From contig NZ_JHXQ01000002.1 of the NCBI RefSeq assembly GCF_000621665.1, forward strand, positions 186,001 through 250,000: a stretch of 64,000 nucleotides of DNA, written 5' to 3'. Made by a program: the position numbers and the translations under genes. Under the pieces are notes generated by a model. The model did no database searches, was not told the DNA's origin, and worked only from the letters and a program-made list of their open reading frames with translations. Below, one piece after another: positions 1-8,287 of this stretch (positions are counted from its first letter, which is position 1; each line of letters starts with the position of its first letter). The DNA comes from Allorhizobium undicola ORS 992 = ATCC 700741 (GTDB taxonomy: Bacteria > Pseudomonadota > Alphaproteobacteria > Rhizobiales > Rhizobiaceae).

Positions 1-1
1 G

Positions 2-841
2 CAGATTTTCGTCATCGATCCGACCTTCCGGCTGCTGGGCGCCGTTGATCTCGATCGCATTCTGCGCACCAAGCGCACGATGAAGATCGAAACCATCATG
101 CGCGAAACCAACCACCCCATTCCGGCGCAAATGGACCAGGAAGAGGCCGCCCAGCTTTTCGAGCAATACGACCTTCTCTCCGCCGCCGTGGTGGACGAGA
201 GCGACCGGCTGGTCGGGGTGCTGACCATCGACGATGTGGTGGACGTTATTCAGGAAGAGGCGGAAGAAGACATCATGCGCCTGGGCGGCGTGGGTGACGA
301 AGAGCTTTCCGACACCATTCCGGAAACGTCGCGCTCGCGCGTGCCATGGCTTCTGGTCAATCTGCTGACCGCATTTCTGGCGGCTTCGGTCATCTCGCTG
401 TTCGAGGCCACCATCGAGCAGATCGTGGCGCTGGCCGTTCTCATGCCCATTGTTGCAGGCATGGGCGGCAATGCCGGATCGCAAACCATGACCGTGACAG
501 TGCGCGCGCTCGCCACCCGCAATCTCGACATTCACAACGCCTTTCGCGTGGTGCGCCGTGAGGTGGGGGTCGGCCTGCTCAACGGGTTGATCTTCGGCGT
601 GTTGATCGGCGTTGTCGCCGGTCTGTGGTTTCACGACGCCAATATCGGCGGCATCATCGCCACCGCCATGCTGATCAACATGCTGGCTGCGGCGCTGGCG
701 GGCATCATGATCCCGCTGCTGCTTGACCGGTTCAATATCGACCCGGCGGTTGCGTCTGCGGTTTTCGTCACGACCGTTACGGATATAACCGGATTCTTCT
801 CCTTCCTCGGGCTGGCAACCTGGTGGTTCGCCATCTCCTGA
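2..841 (+). CDS. mgtE: Magnesium transporter MgtE, C-terminal part (5' truncated by window edge)
   Basis: The reading frame is open from base 2, so this is the 3' part of a longer gene. The first ~85 residues match the second half of a tandem CBS domain (VGVLTIDDVVDVIQEEA), which senses Mg2+ in MgtE channels. About five hydrophobic segments follow, starting at PWLLVNLLTAFLAASVISLF. The conserved MgtE pore signatures GMGGNAGSQ and TTVTDITGFF are present; the Asp in the latter belongs to the selectivity filter in characterised MgtE proteins. The product should be an inner-membrane Mg2+ channel. The first ATG in the window (position 80) lies inside the CBS domain and is not the true start. Confidence 0.95.
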   Translation, partial: QIFVIDPTFRLLGAVDLDRILRTKRTMKIETIMRETNHPIPAQMDQEEAAQLFEQYDLLSAAVVDESDRLVGVLTIDDVVDVIQEEAEEDIMRLGGVGDEELSDTIPETSRSRVPWLLVNLLTAFLAASVISLFEATIEQIVALAVLMPIVAGMGGNAGSQTMTVTVRALATRNLDIHNAFRVVRREVGVGLLNGLIFGVLIGVVAGLWFHDANIGGIIATAMLINMLAAALAGIMIPLLLDRFNIDPAVASAVFVTTVTDITGFFSFLGLATWWFAIS

Positions 842-974
842 CGTGCTTGAGGTGCCCTGCCTTATCGGCAGAAAGCCGCCTCTGGCCGGCTTTCTTCCAC
901 GCTGTGCTGCTATCAAACTTCTCTTTTCATGCATTTGTGTATGGAAGGCCGATTTCGCAAATGGCGGGTCGAAA

Positions 975-1002
975 TTGACTTTTACGTCAAGGTCAATAAA
1001 AT
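975..1002 (+). promoter_or_regulatory. Candidate sigma70 promoter with MerR-type palindrome
   Basis: TTGACT (975-980) and TAAAAT (997-1002), 16 bases apart, make a good -35/-10 pair. The inverted repeat TTGAC-N6-GTCAA (975-990) starts at the -35 box. MerR-family regulators commonly bind a dyad in the -35/-10 spacer, so autoregulation of the gene just downstream is plausible. Seen by eye only. Confidence 0.5.
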
Positions 1003-1027
1003 AGCGAAAAACAGAGGCATTCCGGCA

Positions 1028-1414
1028 TTGAAGAAGTTTTACAGCATCACGGAGCTTACGCGCGAATTTGGCGTCTCCACCCGCACCCTTCGGTTCTACG
1101 AGGATGAGGGGTTGCTGAATCCTGAGCGCCGCGGCCGCACCCGGCTTTACCGCGCGGCGGACCGGCGCCTGCTACAGGAAATATTGCGCGGACGGCGCAT
1201 TGGCTTCACCATAGCCGAAATTCGCGAAATCGTCCATGTTTACAAGGAGCCGCCCGGAGAGATCGGTCAGCTGAAGCTGATGATGAAGCGCATCGATGAA
1301 AAACGCGAAGAGCTTCGCCAGAAGCGCAAGGACATTGAGGAAACCTTGAGTGAACTGGATCAGGCCGAGGAAGCCTGTCTTACGCGCCTTGTCGAGATTG
1401 GCGTGGGTAGCTAA
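1028..1414 (+). CDS. MerR family transcriptional regulator
   Basis: An N-terminal winged helix-turn-helix (YSITELTREFGVSTRTLRFYEDEGLL, then RLYRAADRRLL) is followed by a coiled-coil dimerisation helix rich in Lys, Glu and Arg. There is no C-terminal cysteine metal site, so it is probably not a metal sensor; branched-chain amino acid or aldehyde-responsive members of the family look similar. The frame is open from 929, but a strong promoter lies at 975-1002, inside that longer reading. A TTG at 1028, preceded by AGAGG at 1013-1017, gives the family-standard start just before the helix-turn-helix (128 residues). The longer start is unlikely. Target genes are unknown. Confidence 0.85.
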   Translation: MKKFYSITELTREFGVSTRTLRFYEDEGLLNPERRGRTRLYRAADRRLLQEILRGRRIGFTIAEIREIVHVYKEPPGEIGQLKLMMKRIDEKREELRQKRKDIEETLSELDQAEEACLTRLVEIGVGS

Positions 1415-1466
1415 AATATTTCGCGCAAAAGCGTGAAGCGGTTTTCCGTTCGCAACTGCGAAGATG
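1414..1466 (+). repeat. Degenerate REP-like palindrome
   Basis: The segment resembles the dispersed palindromic repeat seen at 6596, 36102 and 57897 (AAAAG-x-GTG ... CGGTTTTCCGT), but its arms have decayed. It lies between two converging genes. Confidence 0.4.
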
Positions 1467-1573
1467 CAAAGCATCAAGTCTTTCCGTACTCCACGGAAAT
1501 ACGGAAAGACCTTCAATAAAACAGGCATTTGCAAACGCAACCTTGCGCTCACCCTGCCATGCTTGCTGATCGA

Positions 1574-2050
1574 TCAGATCCAGCGTCGGGTTCTGCGGCA
1601 ATACCGTTCGAAATCGACGCCGAACCGCAACAGCAGATGCATCTCCTCCTTTCGGATGGCAATCGAGGTGGTGACAAGAGCCGTCAACGGGGCGGCAAGC
1701 AACATCCACTCATTGCCAAAAATCAAGGCGCCGCCAATCATCAGCAGCGTATAGCTTAGGTAAATCGGATTTCGGGTATAACGGTAAGGCCCCTCAGTCA
1801 CCAGACGCCGCGCGCAGCGGTCCAGTCTCACCGGGGTATCGAGGCCAATCATCGTATTGACGGCCCAGAGATCCAGCGCCACCGCAAGCGTGGCGATCAG
1901 GCAGCCCGCAATCACGGGGAACAGCCCCTGCAATTGCAGCAGGGTGCCGGGTGCGATATATTGCTCCATAACGACGGACGCCATGCAGGCGCCGCCATAG
2001 ACAAGCGGAAGCCATGGATATTTCAACGAGGGTCTTCGATAGGCGTTCAT
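1574..2050 (-). CDS. Isoprenylcysteine carboxyl methyltransferase-like membrane methyltransferase
   Basis: A 158-residue protein with four or five membrane segments. The signature VTEGPYRYTRNPIYLSY matches the phospholipid/ICMT methyltransferase superfamily, whose RHP..Y motif binds S-adenosylmethionine at the membrane face. The substrate cannot be told from sequence. The start at 2050 (MNAYRR) is preceded by GGGGA about 10 bases upstream; an upstream in-frame ATG at 2092 would add 14 residues with no hydrophobic character. It is convergent with the MerR gene and follows the DUF1624 gene on the same strand after about 150 bases. Confidence 0.8.
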   Translation of the reverse strand: MNAYRRPSLKYPWLPLVYGGACMASVVMEQYIAPGTLLQLQGLFPVIAGCLIATLAVALDLWAVNTMIGLDTPVRLDRCARRLVTEGPYRYTRNPIYLSYTLLMIGGALIFGNEWMLLAAPLTALVTTSIAIRKEEMHLLLRFGVDFERYCRRTRRWI

Positions 2051-2203
2051 GGCAAATTGTCCCCAGCCCGGCCATGGTCGATGGCAGGGCACCCAATGGT
2101 CGATTGGCGCTTACGAACACAAACCACCGACAGTCTTCGAAAGCGCTGGCTTGCAAAGCGCAGCTTCAAGCAGAAAACCGCAGACACTTTTCCTGAAGGC
2201 GCT

Positions 2204-3160
2204 TTACTCGCTGGCGATTGTACATTCCCGCGCCAGCTTCAGGACCCTTTCATCTTGCGCTGGCAAGATTGCGCCAGACTGTAGCGGTGCAAGCAATTGC
2301 TGCTGCTGGAGTTTTTGCAGGGTACAGGCGCAAAATCGCGTGCAAAACGCTGCATCGGTTCCGCCAGCGACACAGGATCGTTCGCAACTATTGCCATAGC
2401 TGATGGCGGGATCCGGGGCAGGGGCAGGCGCGATGAGAGAGGCAAGATAGACGAGTGAAATCAGCACGGGCTGATGGATGAGATAAAAGGCCAGACTGTG
2501 GCGACCGGCCCATTGCAACAGGTTTGGACCGCCTGGAAACCTTGCAAGCTTATGCAACAGTCCGGTCGAAACCATAACCCTTGCCGCAGCCATGCCCAAC
2601 AGCACGGGCGCGAACCACGGAATGAGCGGCACGTAATCATTCGAACGCGGCAGAGATTGGGAGAGGCCAAGCCACCACAGCCACGGCGGATCGAAAAGGC
2701 TGGAATGGCCGTAAGCGCCAAGCAACAGACAGGCGATTGCCGCAAGCACCGTGACCGCCACAGGCAACCTGAGGAAGGCAAGACCCAGAATGCTCATCAG
2801 CGCGATGGCGTGCAATATGCCAAAGAATATCCAGCCAGCACCCATGACAAAATAGGTTGCCAGCGAAATAAGCAGCGCCGCCGCCGCAATCTGCCCTAGC
2901 CGGACCCGGAAGGATTTCCATTTGATGCGGCTGCCATGCGCGAGAACAAGGCCGACGCCAACCAGAAAGAGAAATGTGGAGGCAATGGCGCGCGCGTAAT
3001 ATTTTAGTGGCCCGGAAACGGCAGTTCCTTCAGGCAGATACCCAAAGAACTCAAGATCCCAGGTGAAGTGATAGGATGCCATGGCCAGAAGGGCGAGGCC
3101 CCGCAGGCTATCCACTATCAAGATACGCGGGCGTTGCGCCGATGCATTTTCATCGCTCAC
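2204..3160 (-). CDS. DUF1624 / heparan-alpha-glucosaminide N-acetyltransferase-like membrane protein
   Basis: The N-terminus (ILIVDSLRGLALLAMASYHFTWDL) is typical of the HGSNAT/DUF1624 acyltransferase superfamily, with a conserved SLRG and a membrane histidine. About eight transmembrane helices follow (total 318 residues), ending with RHSLAFYLIHQP, the second family hallmark. The last ~60 residues form a soluble cysteine-rich tail (C-x3-C ... C-x3-C-x-C) whose role is unknown. The start is GTG at 3160, with AGGA about 10 bases upstream. Acyl donor and acceptor are unknown; envelope sugar acetylation is an inference. Confidence 0.8.
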   Translation of the reverse strand: MSDENASAQRPRILIVDSLRGLALLAMASYHFTWDLEFFGYLPEGTAVSGPLKYYARAIASTFLFLVGVGLVLAHGSRIKWKSFRVRLGQIAAAALLISLATYFVMGAGWIFFGILHAIALMSILGLAFLRLPVAVTVLAAIACLLLGAYGHSSLFDPPWLWWLGLSQSLPRSNDYVPLIPWFAPVLLGMAAARVMVSTGLLHKLARFPGGPNLLQWAGRHSLAFYLIHQPVLISLVYLASLIAPAPAPDPAISYGNSCERSCVAGGTDAAFCTRFCACTLQKLQQQQLLAPLQSGAILPAQDERVLKLARECTIASE

Positions 3161-3201
3161 TGAATGATGTCCTGTCTGGTTTCGTTATGGCCGCGGGATC
3201 G

Positions 3202-3906
3202 TCAAGGGGCCACGTCGCCAGCAGCAGCCCGCGCCTCGGAGAAGAATTGCCGATGAAGCAGCACGAGGAAGATGAAGCCCGTCATCAGCATGAACATGTA
3301 GGCGTTCAGGAACCAGCCGAGATAGCCGATCGACATGAAGATGGCGCGCAGCCCGGCATTGAAGTGCTTGCCCGCAATGATATTCATGGAGATCACACGC
3401 TCCGTTCTGCTTGCCGCTCCCTGCGGATCAAGCTCCACCTCTTGCGACATCGGCAATCCGCCAAAGAGAATGGTGCAGTAGTTGAACAGCCGGTAGGACC
3501 AGCCGAACTTGAAAAACGCATAGCCGAAAATGGCGATCAGCCCGCAAACCTTCAATTCAAAGGCGGCGCGGCCTCCCGTACCGATCAGTGGCAGGTCACG
3601 CAGAACGGCATCCACTTTTTCCGTCGCTCCCAGCATGGCGAAGCAGCCGCCAATGGCGATGATGGAGGTGGAGGCGAAAAAGGCGGTTCCGTTTTGCAGT
3701 CCAGCGAGAATTTGCGTGTCGATCATGCGCAGGTCGCGCTTCAGGGCATTGAACATCCAGGCGCGGCGGTGCTGCTGCATGACCCGGCTCAAGCTCACCC
3801 GGTTGCGAAAAAGATACCCGCCGCTGATCAGCGCGAAGCCGAACCAGCTGAACACGAAAAATGCCAAGGCAACGAAATCAAGGGGCGTGAGGGACGATAG
3901 GGTCAC
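3202..3906 (-). CDS. DUF599 family membrane protein
   Basis: A 234-residue protein with four strong membrane helices: one near the N-terminus (FVALAFFVFSWFGFALI), two central (TAFFASTSIIAIGGCFAML and ELKVCGLIAIFGYAFFKFG) and one near the C-terminus. The central RRAWMFNALKRDLRMIDTQ and YRLFNYC segments are characteristic of DUF599. Function is unknown. The GTG at 3906, preceded by AGGA, is preferred. An ATG at 3945 and the further upstream frame lie inside the palindromic repeat that starts at 3934, so they are less credible. Confidence 0.75.
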   Translation of the reverse strand: MTLSSLTPLDFVALAFFVFSWFGFALISGGYLFRNRVSLSRVMQQHRRAWMFNALKRDLRMIDTQILAGLQNGTAFFASTSIIAIGGCFAMLGATEKVDAVLRDLPLIGTGGRAAFELKVCGLIAIFGYAFFKFGWSYRLFNYCTILFGGLPMSQEVELDPQGAASRTERVISMNIIAGKHFNAGLRAIFMSIGYLGWFLNAYMFMLMTGFIFLVLLHRQFFSEARAAAGDVAP

Positions 3907-3933
3907 GGACGTCCTGTCTTTTCTGGCTCGCTT

Positions 3934-4290
3934 AGAGCGTTTCATTGTTTCACGGAAACCACAGTACACGACGCTACGGTTTTGCGTGTGGTTTACCCCC
4001 CTCTGTCCTGCCGGACATCTCCCCCTCAAGGGGGGAGATCGGCAAGATCAAGGCCCTGACTAAATTCCTGAAAAAGGCCGTCATCGCCAATACTCTTTGA
4101 AGGATGGCGCTTTGTCCGTATTGCAATCTCCCCCCTTGAGGGGGAGATGCCTGGCAAGGCAGAGGGGGGTAGGTAACGCCAAATTCCTCAGCGTCGTGTA
4201 CTGTGCACGGAAACATTGAACCGCTCTGACTATTTGTTTTTAAGCATTTTCAGTCGGAAAACCGGCTTCCACTTTTCCTGAAAATGCCCC
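3934..4290. repeat. Brucella-type palindromic repeat split by a small inserted element
   Basis: With bases 3960-4214 removed, the two flanks join into a ~100-base sequence nearly identical to the intact repeat at 45603-45701. It starts AGAGCG(G/T)TTCATTGTTTCACGG, continues ATTGAACCGCTCT and ends with the REP arms CCGGCTTCCACTTTTCCTG. The two halves are separated by the element described at 3960-4205. The size and palindromic character resemble the published Bru-RS repeats of Brucella; this is recalled, not aligned. Confidence 0.85.
3960..4205. mobile_element. MITE-like non-autonomous element, 246 bp, with 9-bp target site duplication
   Basis: The ends are perfect 15-base inverted repeats: CACAGTACACGACGC at 3960-3974 and its exact reverse complement GCGTCGTGTACTGTG at 4191-4205. 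Imperfect inverted similarity continues inward for ~80-90 bases, including CCCCCCTCTG and CATCTCCCCCTCAAGG. The 9 bases CACGGAAAC occur directly on both sides (3951-3959 and 4206-4214), as expected for a target duplication. No transposase frame is present, so movement would need a transposase supplied in trans. A decayed half-copy is at 18604-18669. Confidence 0.85.
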
Positions 4291-4455
4291 AAGGTTTTGG
4301 GACCGGCAACAGCCGCCACTCTTCAGAAGCAAACTGATTCCGGCAGCAAGAATACCTCATTTCTGCCTGTGGCGGGACGATCTTTTCTCACCCTGACAAC
4401 GCTTTCATGACAAGGCACCGCTTGAGATGCGCCAGCGAATGTTTTATTGAGCTTG

Positions 4456-4546
4456 CAGTGCATATCGGGGGATATTGCACTGATCCGCAGGAATTTCCGG
4501 CGGGGGACGAGGCAGCGCGGCTTTTTGCTGCGCTGCCTTTTGTTTT
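4456..4546 (+). ncRNA. Candidate small RNA or leader: hairpin plus intrinsic terminator
   Basis: A hairpin (4456-4482: CAGTGC-ATATC / GATATTGCACTG with one bulge) is followed by ~28 bases and then a strong Rho-independent terminator at 4511-4546. The gap from the DUF599 start to sdaA holds no credible gene, so the terminator must end either a short independent RNA or a leader transcript. A weak promoter (TTGAGA 4422-4427, TATTGA 4445-4450) can be proposed. The family was not recognised. Confidence 0.45.
4511..4546 (+). terminator. Rho-independent terminator upstream of sdaA
   Basis: Perfect 8-bp stem GGCAGCGC (4511-4518) / GCGCTGCC (4530-4537), loop rich in T, followed by TTTTGTTTT (4538-4546). 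Confidence 0.8.
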
Positions 4547-4584
4547 CTCACTCCCTGCCCACGGCGACAGGCGGGAGGAGAGGA

Positions 4585-4656
4585 GGAGAATGTCGCACTC
4601 CGCGAAGACAATGGCGGTGGTTCGGCGGGCATAAGCAGCGTTTTGCGGCATTCTCC
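4585..4656 (+). promoter_or_regulatory. Long-range stem in the sdaA leader
   Basis: GGAGAATG (4585-4592) is exactly complementary to CATTCTCC (4649-4656), enclosing a 56-base loop just before the sdaA start at 4692. It could shape the leader transcript. No known riboswitch class was recognised. Confidence 0.3.
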
Positions 4657-4691
4657 CTTGAGTGTGTCGCTCTGGCGCGGGACGGATTTTC

Positions 4692-6098
4692 ATGTTTCTT
4701 TCTGTATTCGATGTTTTCAAGATCGGTATCGGCCCTTCGAGTTCGCACACCATGGGACCGATGACGGCGGCTGGGCGCTTCCTTTCGCTGATCCTGTCCG
4801 ATGAATGGCCAAGGCCTGCTTCGGCGCGCGTGTTCCAGTTAAAGGTCAGCCTGCACGGCTCTCTGGCCTTCACCGGCGTCGGCCATGCAACCGATCGTGC
4901 CGTTATTCTGGGGCTGACCGGCGTCCTTCCCGATACAGTCGATCCTGACGGCATGGATGCCACGGTGGAGACGGTGATGAAAAGCGGAGAGGTCTGTCCC
5001 CCCGGCCATCCGGCCTATCGTTTCCAGCCCGCCACCGATCTCGTCCTCGACAAGAAAACGCCGCTTCCCGGCCACGCCAACGGGATGCGATTTTCCGCGC
5101 TGGACGCAGACGGCCGTGTCCTTCTGTCGCGTATCTATTATTCGATCGGCGGCGGCTTCGTCGTCACCGACACCGAGCTTGAGGCCATGCAGGCCAGGAA
5201 GAAAGCGGAACAGACGGCGTCGGTCAAAATACCCTATCCTTTCTCGACAGCCCGGCAAATGCTGGCCATGGCATCGGCGTCCGGCCTGTCCATTGCCCAG
5301 ATGAAACGGGCGAATGAAGAGGCGGTGTTGAGCCGCGAGGCGCTGAATGCCGGTCTCGATCGCTTGTGGGAGGTGATGAGCGGCTGCATTGATCGGGGCT
5401 TGCGTGTCGAGGGTCAGTTGCCGGGCGGGCTCAAGGTCAAGCGACGCGCCAAGGCTATTCATGACAAGTTGCAGGAGGAGTGGCGCTCCAACCGCTTCAA
5501 CCCCGTGCTGGCCAATGACTGGCTCTCGGTCTATGCCATGGCCGTCAATGAGGAAAACGCCGCCGGAGGGCGCGTGGTAACTGCGCCGACCAATGGCGCG
5601 GCGGGTGTGGTGCCGGCCAGCATTCGCTACTACCTGCATTTTCATCCGGATGCCGATCAGGACGGCGTTCGTGATTATCTGCTGACGGCTGCGGCAATCG
5701 GCGGCATTATCAAGCACAATGCATCGATTTCCGGAGCGGAGGTCGGCTGTCAGGGCGAGGTGGGCTCTGCCGCCGCCATGGCTGCTGCGGGGCTCGCCGC
5801 CGTGATGGGCGGGACGCCGGAACAGGTGGAAAATGCCGCTGAAATCGCCCTTGAACATCATCTCGGCATGACCTGCGACCCCATTGCCGGGCTTGTTCAG
5901 GTGCCCTGCATCGAGCGCAATGCCGTGGGCGCGGTCAAGGCGGTAACGGCGGCATCGCTGGCCATCAAGGGGGATGGCAGCCACTTCGTCCCACTCGACG
6001 CCTGCGTGGAAACCATGCGGCAGACAGGCAGCGACATGAGCGAGAAATACAAGGAAACCTCGCTGGGTGGTCTTGCGGTCAACGTGGTGGAATGTTGA
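4692..6098 (+). CDS. sdaA: L-serine ammonia-lyase (iron-sulfur, single chain)
   Basis: A 468-residue fused beta-alpha serine dehydratase that deaminates L-serine to pyruvate and ammonia. The N-terminal domain carries [20 protein letters not shown], the family's beta-domain signature. The C-terminal domain has the conserved cysteines of the [4Fe-4S] cluster in [32 protein letters not shown] and [12 protein letters not shown]. The start at 4692 is chosen because MFLSVFDVF is the usual N-terminus; in-frame codons upstream have no family similarity. The leader holds a terminator and a long-range stem, so expression may be controlled by premature termination. Confidence 0.97.
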   Translation: MFLSVFDVFKIGIGPSSSHTMGPMTAAGRFLSLILSDEWPRPASARVFQLKVSLHGSLAFTGVGHATDRAVILGLTGVLPDTVDPDGMDATVETVMKSGEVCPPGHPAYRFQPATDLVLDKKTPLPGHANGMRFSALDADGRVLLSRIYYSIGGGFVVTDTELEAMQARKKAEQTASVKIPYPFSTARQMLAMASASGLSIAQMKRANEEAVLSREALNAGLDRLWEVMSGCIDRGLRVEGQLPGGLKVKRRAKAIHDKLQEEWRSNRFNPVLANDWLSVYAMAVNEENAAGGRVVTAPTNGAAGVVPASIRYYLHFHPDADQDGVRDYLLTAAAIGGIIKHNASISGAEVGCQGEVGSAAAMAAAGLAAVMGGTPEQVENAAEIALEHHLGMTCDPIAGLVQVPCIERNAVGAVKAVTAASLAIKGDGSHFVPLDACVETMRQTGSDMSEKYKETSLGGLAVNVVEC

Positions 6099-6157
6099 AA
6101 AGGCGTTGACGGCAAGCCATCTTGACGCCAGCGCGCAAAGGTCTATCTCGTTTTTCC

Positions 6158-6595
6158 ATGGCTCTTCATCTCATCAAACTCTGCGTCGGTGCAGACAGTC
6201 TCGACGATCTTCGCCAATGGGTGGCGGACCGTTCCATGGTGGCCATGGCAGCGGGCCTTCAGCCGCATAGTTCGCATGTGACGCGCATGGTGCCCAAGCG
6301 GCTGGAAGAACTGCTGGATGGCGGCTCGCTTTACTGGATCATCAAGGGACAGGTGACAGCCCGACAACGCCTGATGGATGTCGTGTCCTTTACCGGCGGA
6401 GATGGAATCACGCGCTGCGAACTCATTCTCGGCCCGGAGGTGATCGAAACCACGCCCGCCCCCCGCCGCCCATTCCAGGGCTGGCGATACCTCGAAGACA
6501 AGGATGCCCCGCGCGACCTTTCCGCCTCAGGCGCCAATCTTGAGACCATGCCCGATGATCTGAAGCGCGAACTGGCCGAACTGGGCTTGCTTTAA
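6158..6595 (+). CDS. DUF1489 family protein
   Basis: A 145-residue soluble protein of the alphaproteobacterial DUF1489 family, of unknown function. Recognisable segments are MALHLIKLCVGADS at the N-terminus, GGSLYWIIKGQVTARQRL in the middle and GWRYLEDKDAPRDL near the end. The ATG at 6158 is preferred because it begins the conserved segment; an in-frame TTG at 6122 would add 12 residues. It starts ~60 bases after sdaA and may be co-transcribed. A REP-like palindrome follows directly. Confidence 0.8.
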   Translation: MALHLIKLCVGADSLDDLRQWVADRSMVAMAAGLQPHSSHVTRMVPKRLEELLDGGSLYWIIKGQVTARQRLMDVVSFTGGDGITRCELILGPEVIETTPAPRRPFQGWRYLEDKDAPRDLSASGANLETMPDDLKRELAELGLL

Positions 6596-6640
6596 AGCAT
6601 TTTCAGGAAAAGTGGGCACCGGTTTTCCGTCCGAAAATGC
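6596..6640. repeat. REP-like palindromic repeat (family A)
   Basis: AGCATTTTCAGGAAAAGTGG ... CCGGTTTTCCGTCC-GAAAATGC forms an imperfect palindrome. It shares both arms with copies near 4243, 18558, 36102, 45656 and 57897. It lies between convergent genes. Confidence 0.75.
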
Positions 6641-6689
6641 AGCAAGGTTGGACATCCGGCCTTGAATAAGCGGGATGCAAAAGACCAGA

Positions 6690-7160
6690 TCAAAGAAGTC
6701 TGGCGTCGATTTTTATGACGGCCTTGCGGATTGGTTCGCTGCCATCGACCTCGCAACAGGGACGGTGGAATTCTCCGGGAAAAAACACGATGAATTCATT
6801 GGCGGCAAGCGTGACGAAGTTTTCGGACGCCTGACCCGGATAGAATGCGATGTCATGGTTCGTCAACCGGTCTTCGACCGGTTGCAGGTCGGGATTGGGG
6901 GAGGAAAAGCCGTAAGCCTCCCGGCCCTTGAGCAGAATCTGGATGTCGATATAGCGCCGGTGGGCTTCCGGGCGAAGGTCGTTTGCCGGTCTCGTGGGCA
7001 TTTCCTGAATGAGGACGAATATGTCATCGCCCTCGATCGGATGGCGCCCGATTGCAAGAGAGTCGAGATCCAGCGTCAGTGTGCGCTCGATGGCGTGCCG
7101 CAGCGCCTCGGGCAGCGTTTTCCTGAACATGGGCCAATGGGCGAGCGAGCCGACAATCAT
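6690..7160 (-). CDS. YhcH/YjgK/YiaL family protein (DUF386)
   Basis: A 156-residue beta-sandwich protein of the YhcH/EbgC family. Conserved segments are EGDDIFVLIQEM, HRRYIDIQILLKGREAYGF and FFPGEFHRPCCEVDGSEPIRKAVIKI; the histidines and acidic residues of these segments bind a metal in solved homologues. In enteric bacteria the YhcH member (NanQ) assists sialic acid use, probably as a sugar anomerase. Here it lies just downstream of a DapA-type aldolase and an ACS-type transporter on the same strand, so a role in the same sugar-acid pathway is likely. Confidence 0.85.
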   Translation of the reverse strand: MIVGSLAHWPMFRKTLPEALRHAIERTLTLDLDSLAIGRHPIEGDDIFVLIQEMPTRPANDLRPEAHRRYIDIQILLKGREAYGFSSPNPDLQPVEDRLTNHDIAFYPGQASENFVTLAANEFIVFFPGEFHRPCCEVDGSEPIRKAVIKIDARLL

Positions 7161-7277
7161 GATAGATCCACACCAAGATAAAAATTATGCAGGCCGAATC
7201 CGTGCCCGAATGCCCATGAGCCGCGCGCGGGCGGCCCATGGGGGGAGAGGAAAGCCATCCTGCTTCCACATCATTGA

Positions 7278-8219
7278 TTACAGGCTGGCGATCCGTTGGC
7301 GGAAGTGCTCCGTACCGGCGACGATTTTGTCGAGAACGGCATCCAGCGCCCAGAAACGTTCGCGAATGTCGTAATCGATGACGCGGCAGCGAATGCTGCC
7401 GAAGGTGCCGATGCGCTGATGGTAGAGCTTGGCGAGCGCCGGGTATCCAAGCGATTCCGATACCGCAGAAAGAACCAGAAACGTCGCAAGTTCTTCGGCC
7501 AGTTGCGGATGGTTTTTACCCTCACGCCAGAGCCAGTTGTAAAGATCGGGGTGGAAATTGGTGAAGACGCCGTTGAAACCGGGCACGCCCGCCTGCATGG
7601 CGTTCCAGGCGATTGCAGCGTTTGCATTGAGGATCTTCAGCGGGGTGCCTTCCGTCAGCTTCAAGCGGCGCTTTACGGTGTCCAGATCGCAGCTCACATC
7701 CTTCAGCATGATGAAGCGGCCGCTATTTGCGCAGTAAGACAGTTCCTCGTCGCTCAACAGGCGGCGGTACGGGGCAGGGCATTCATAAAGGCCGAGCGGC
7801 AGATCCTGCGGCAGGGCGGCAAGAATGGCGTCCAATGTCGCCTTGAAGGCGCCGGTTCCCTGATTCTTCGGATCGAGATGATTGGTCACGAGGATGAGGG
7901 CGTCGGCCCCGACACGGCTCATGGCGTGCAATTCCTCAAGCTGGGCGTCGAGATCGTCGCTGATATGGCCGGATACCACGACCGGGATGCGGCCTGCCGT
8001 CTTTTCGACAACGAAGCGCCCAAGCTGCACGCGCTCTTCCAGAGACAGGAACATCATCTCGCTGGATTGGCAGACGGCAAACAAGGCGCTCGATCCGTGG
8101 GCAATATACCACTCTATCAGGCGTTCCAGACCGGGATAGTCGATCTGCCCGTTGTCGAGAAAGGGGGTCAGCATGACGGGAATGACGCCCTGAATGGCGG
8201 GAGCTTGGCTGGTCATCAT
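7278..8219 (-). CDS. Dihydrodipicolinate synthase / N-acetylneuraminate lyase family protein
   Basis: A 313-residue (beta/alpha)8 class I aldolase. The N-terminus GVIPVMLTPFLDNGQIDYPGLERLIEWYI fits the DapA superfamily. The Schiff-base lysine is expected in FIMLKDVSCDLDTVKRRL, and the catalytic tyrosine in LGLYECPAPYRR. The usual GTTGE of true DapA is replaced by CQSSE, so lysine biosynthesis is unlikely and a sialate, keto-deoxy sugar acid or related lyase is favoured. Paired ATGs at 8219 and 8216 follow an ACGGA. The neighbours (YhcH, ACS transporter, divergent LacI) indicate a catabolic operon. Confidence 0.85.
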   Translation of the reverse strand: MMTSQAPAIQGVIPVMLTPFLDNGQIDYPGLERLIEWYIAHGSSALFAVCQSSEMMFLSLEERVQLGRFVVEKTAGRIPVVVSGHISDDLDAQLEELHAMSRVGADALILVTNHLDPKNQGTGAFKATLDAILAALPQDLPLGLYECPAPYRRLLSDEELSYCANSGRFIMLKDVSCDLDTVKRRLKLTEGTPLKILNANAAIAWNAMQAGVPGFNGVFTNFHPDLYNWLWREGKNHPQLAEELATFLVLSAVSESLGYPALAKLYHQRIGTFGSIRCRVIDYDIRERFWALDAVLDKIVAGTEHFRQRIASL

Positions 8220-8287
8220 CAGTATCCGTTTTCGATTTGAGTATTGCCCTCCGGGCAAGCCCGGAAGGCTGCATATTTTTGTCGGGC

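Noticed and set aside
3907-4029. Upstream extension of the DUF599 gene to 4029
   Set aside because: The extra codons lie in the palindromic repeat and the MITE end and have no ribosome-binding site.
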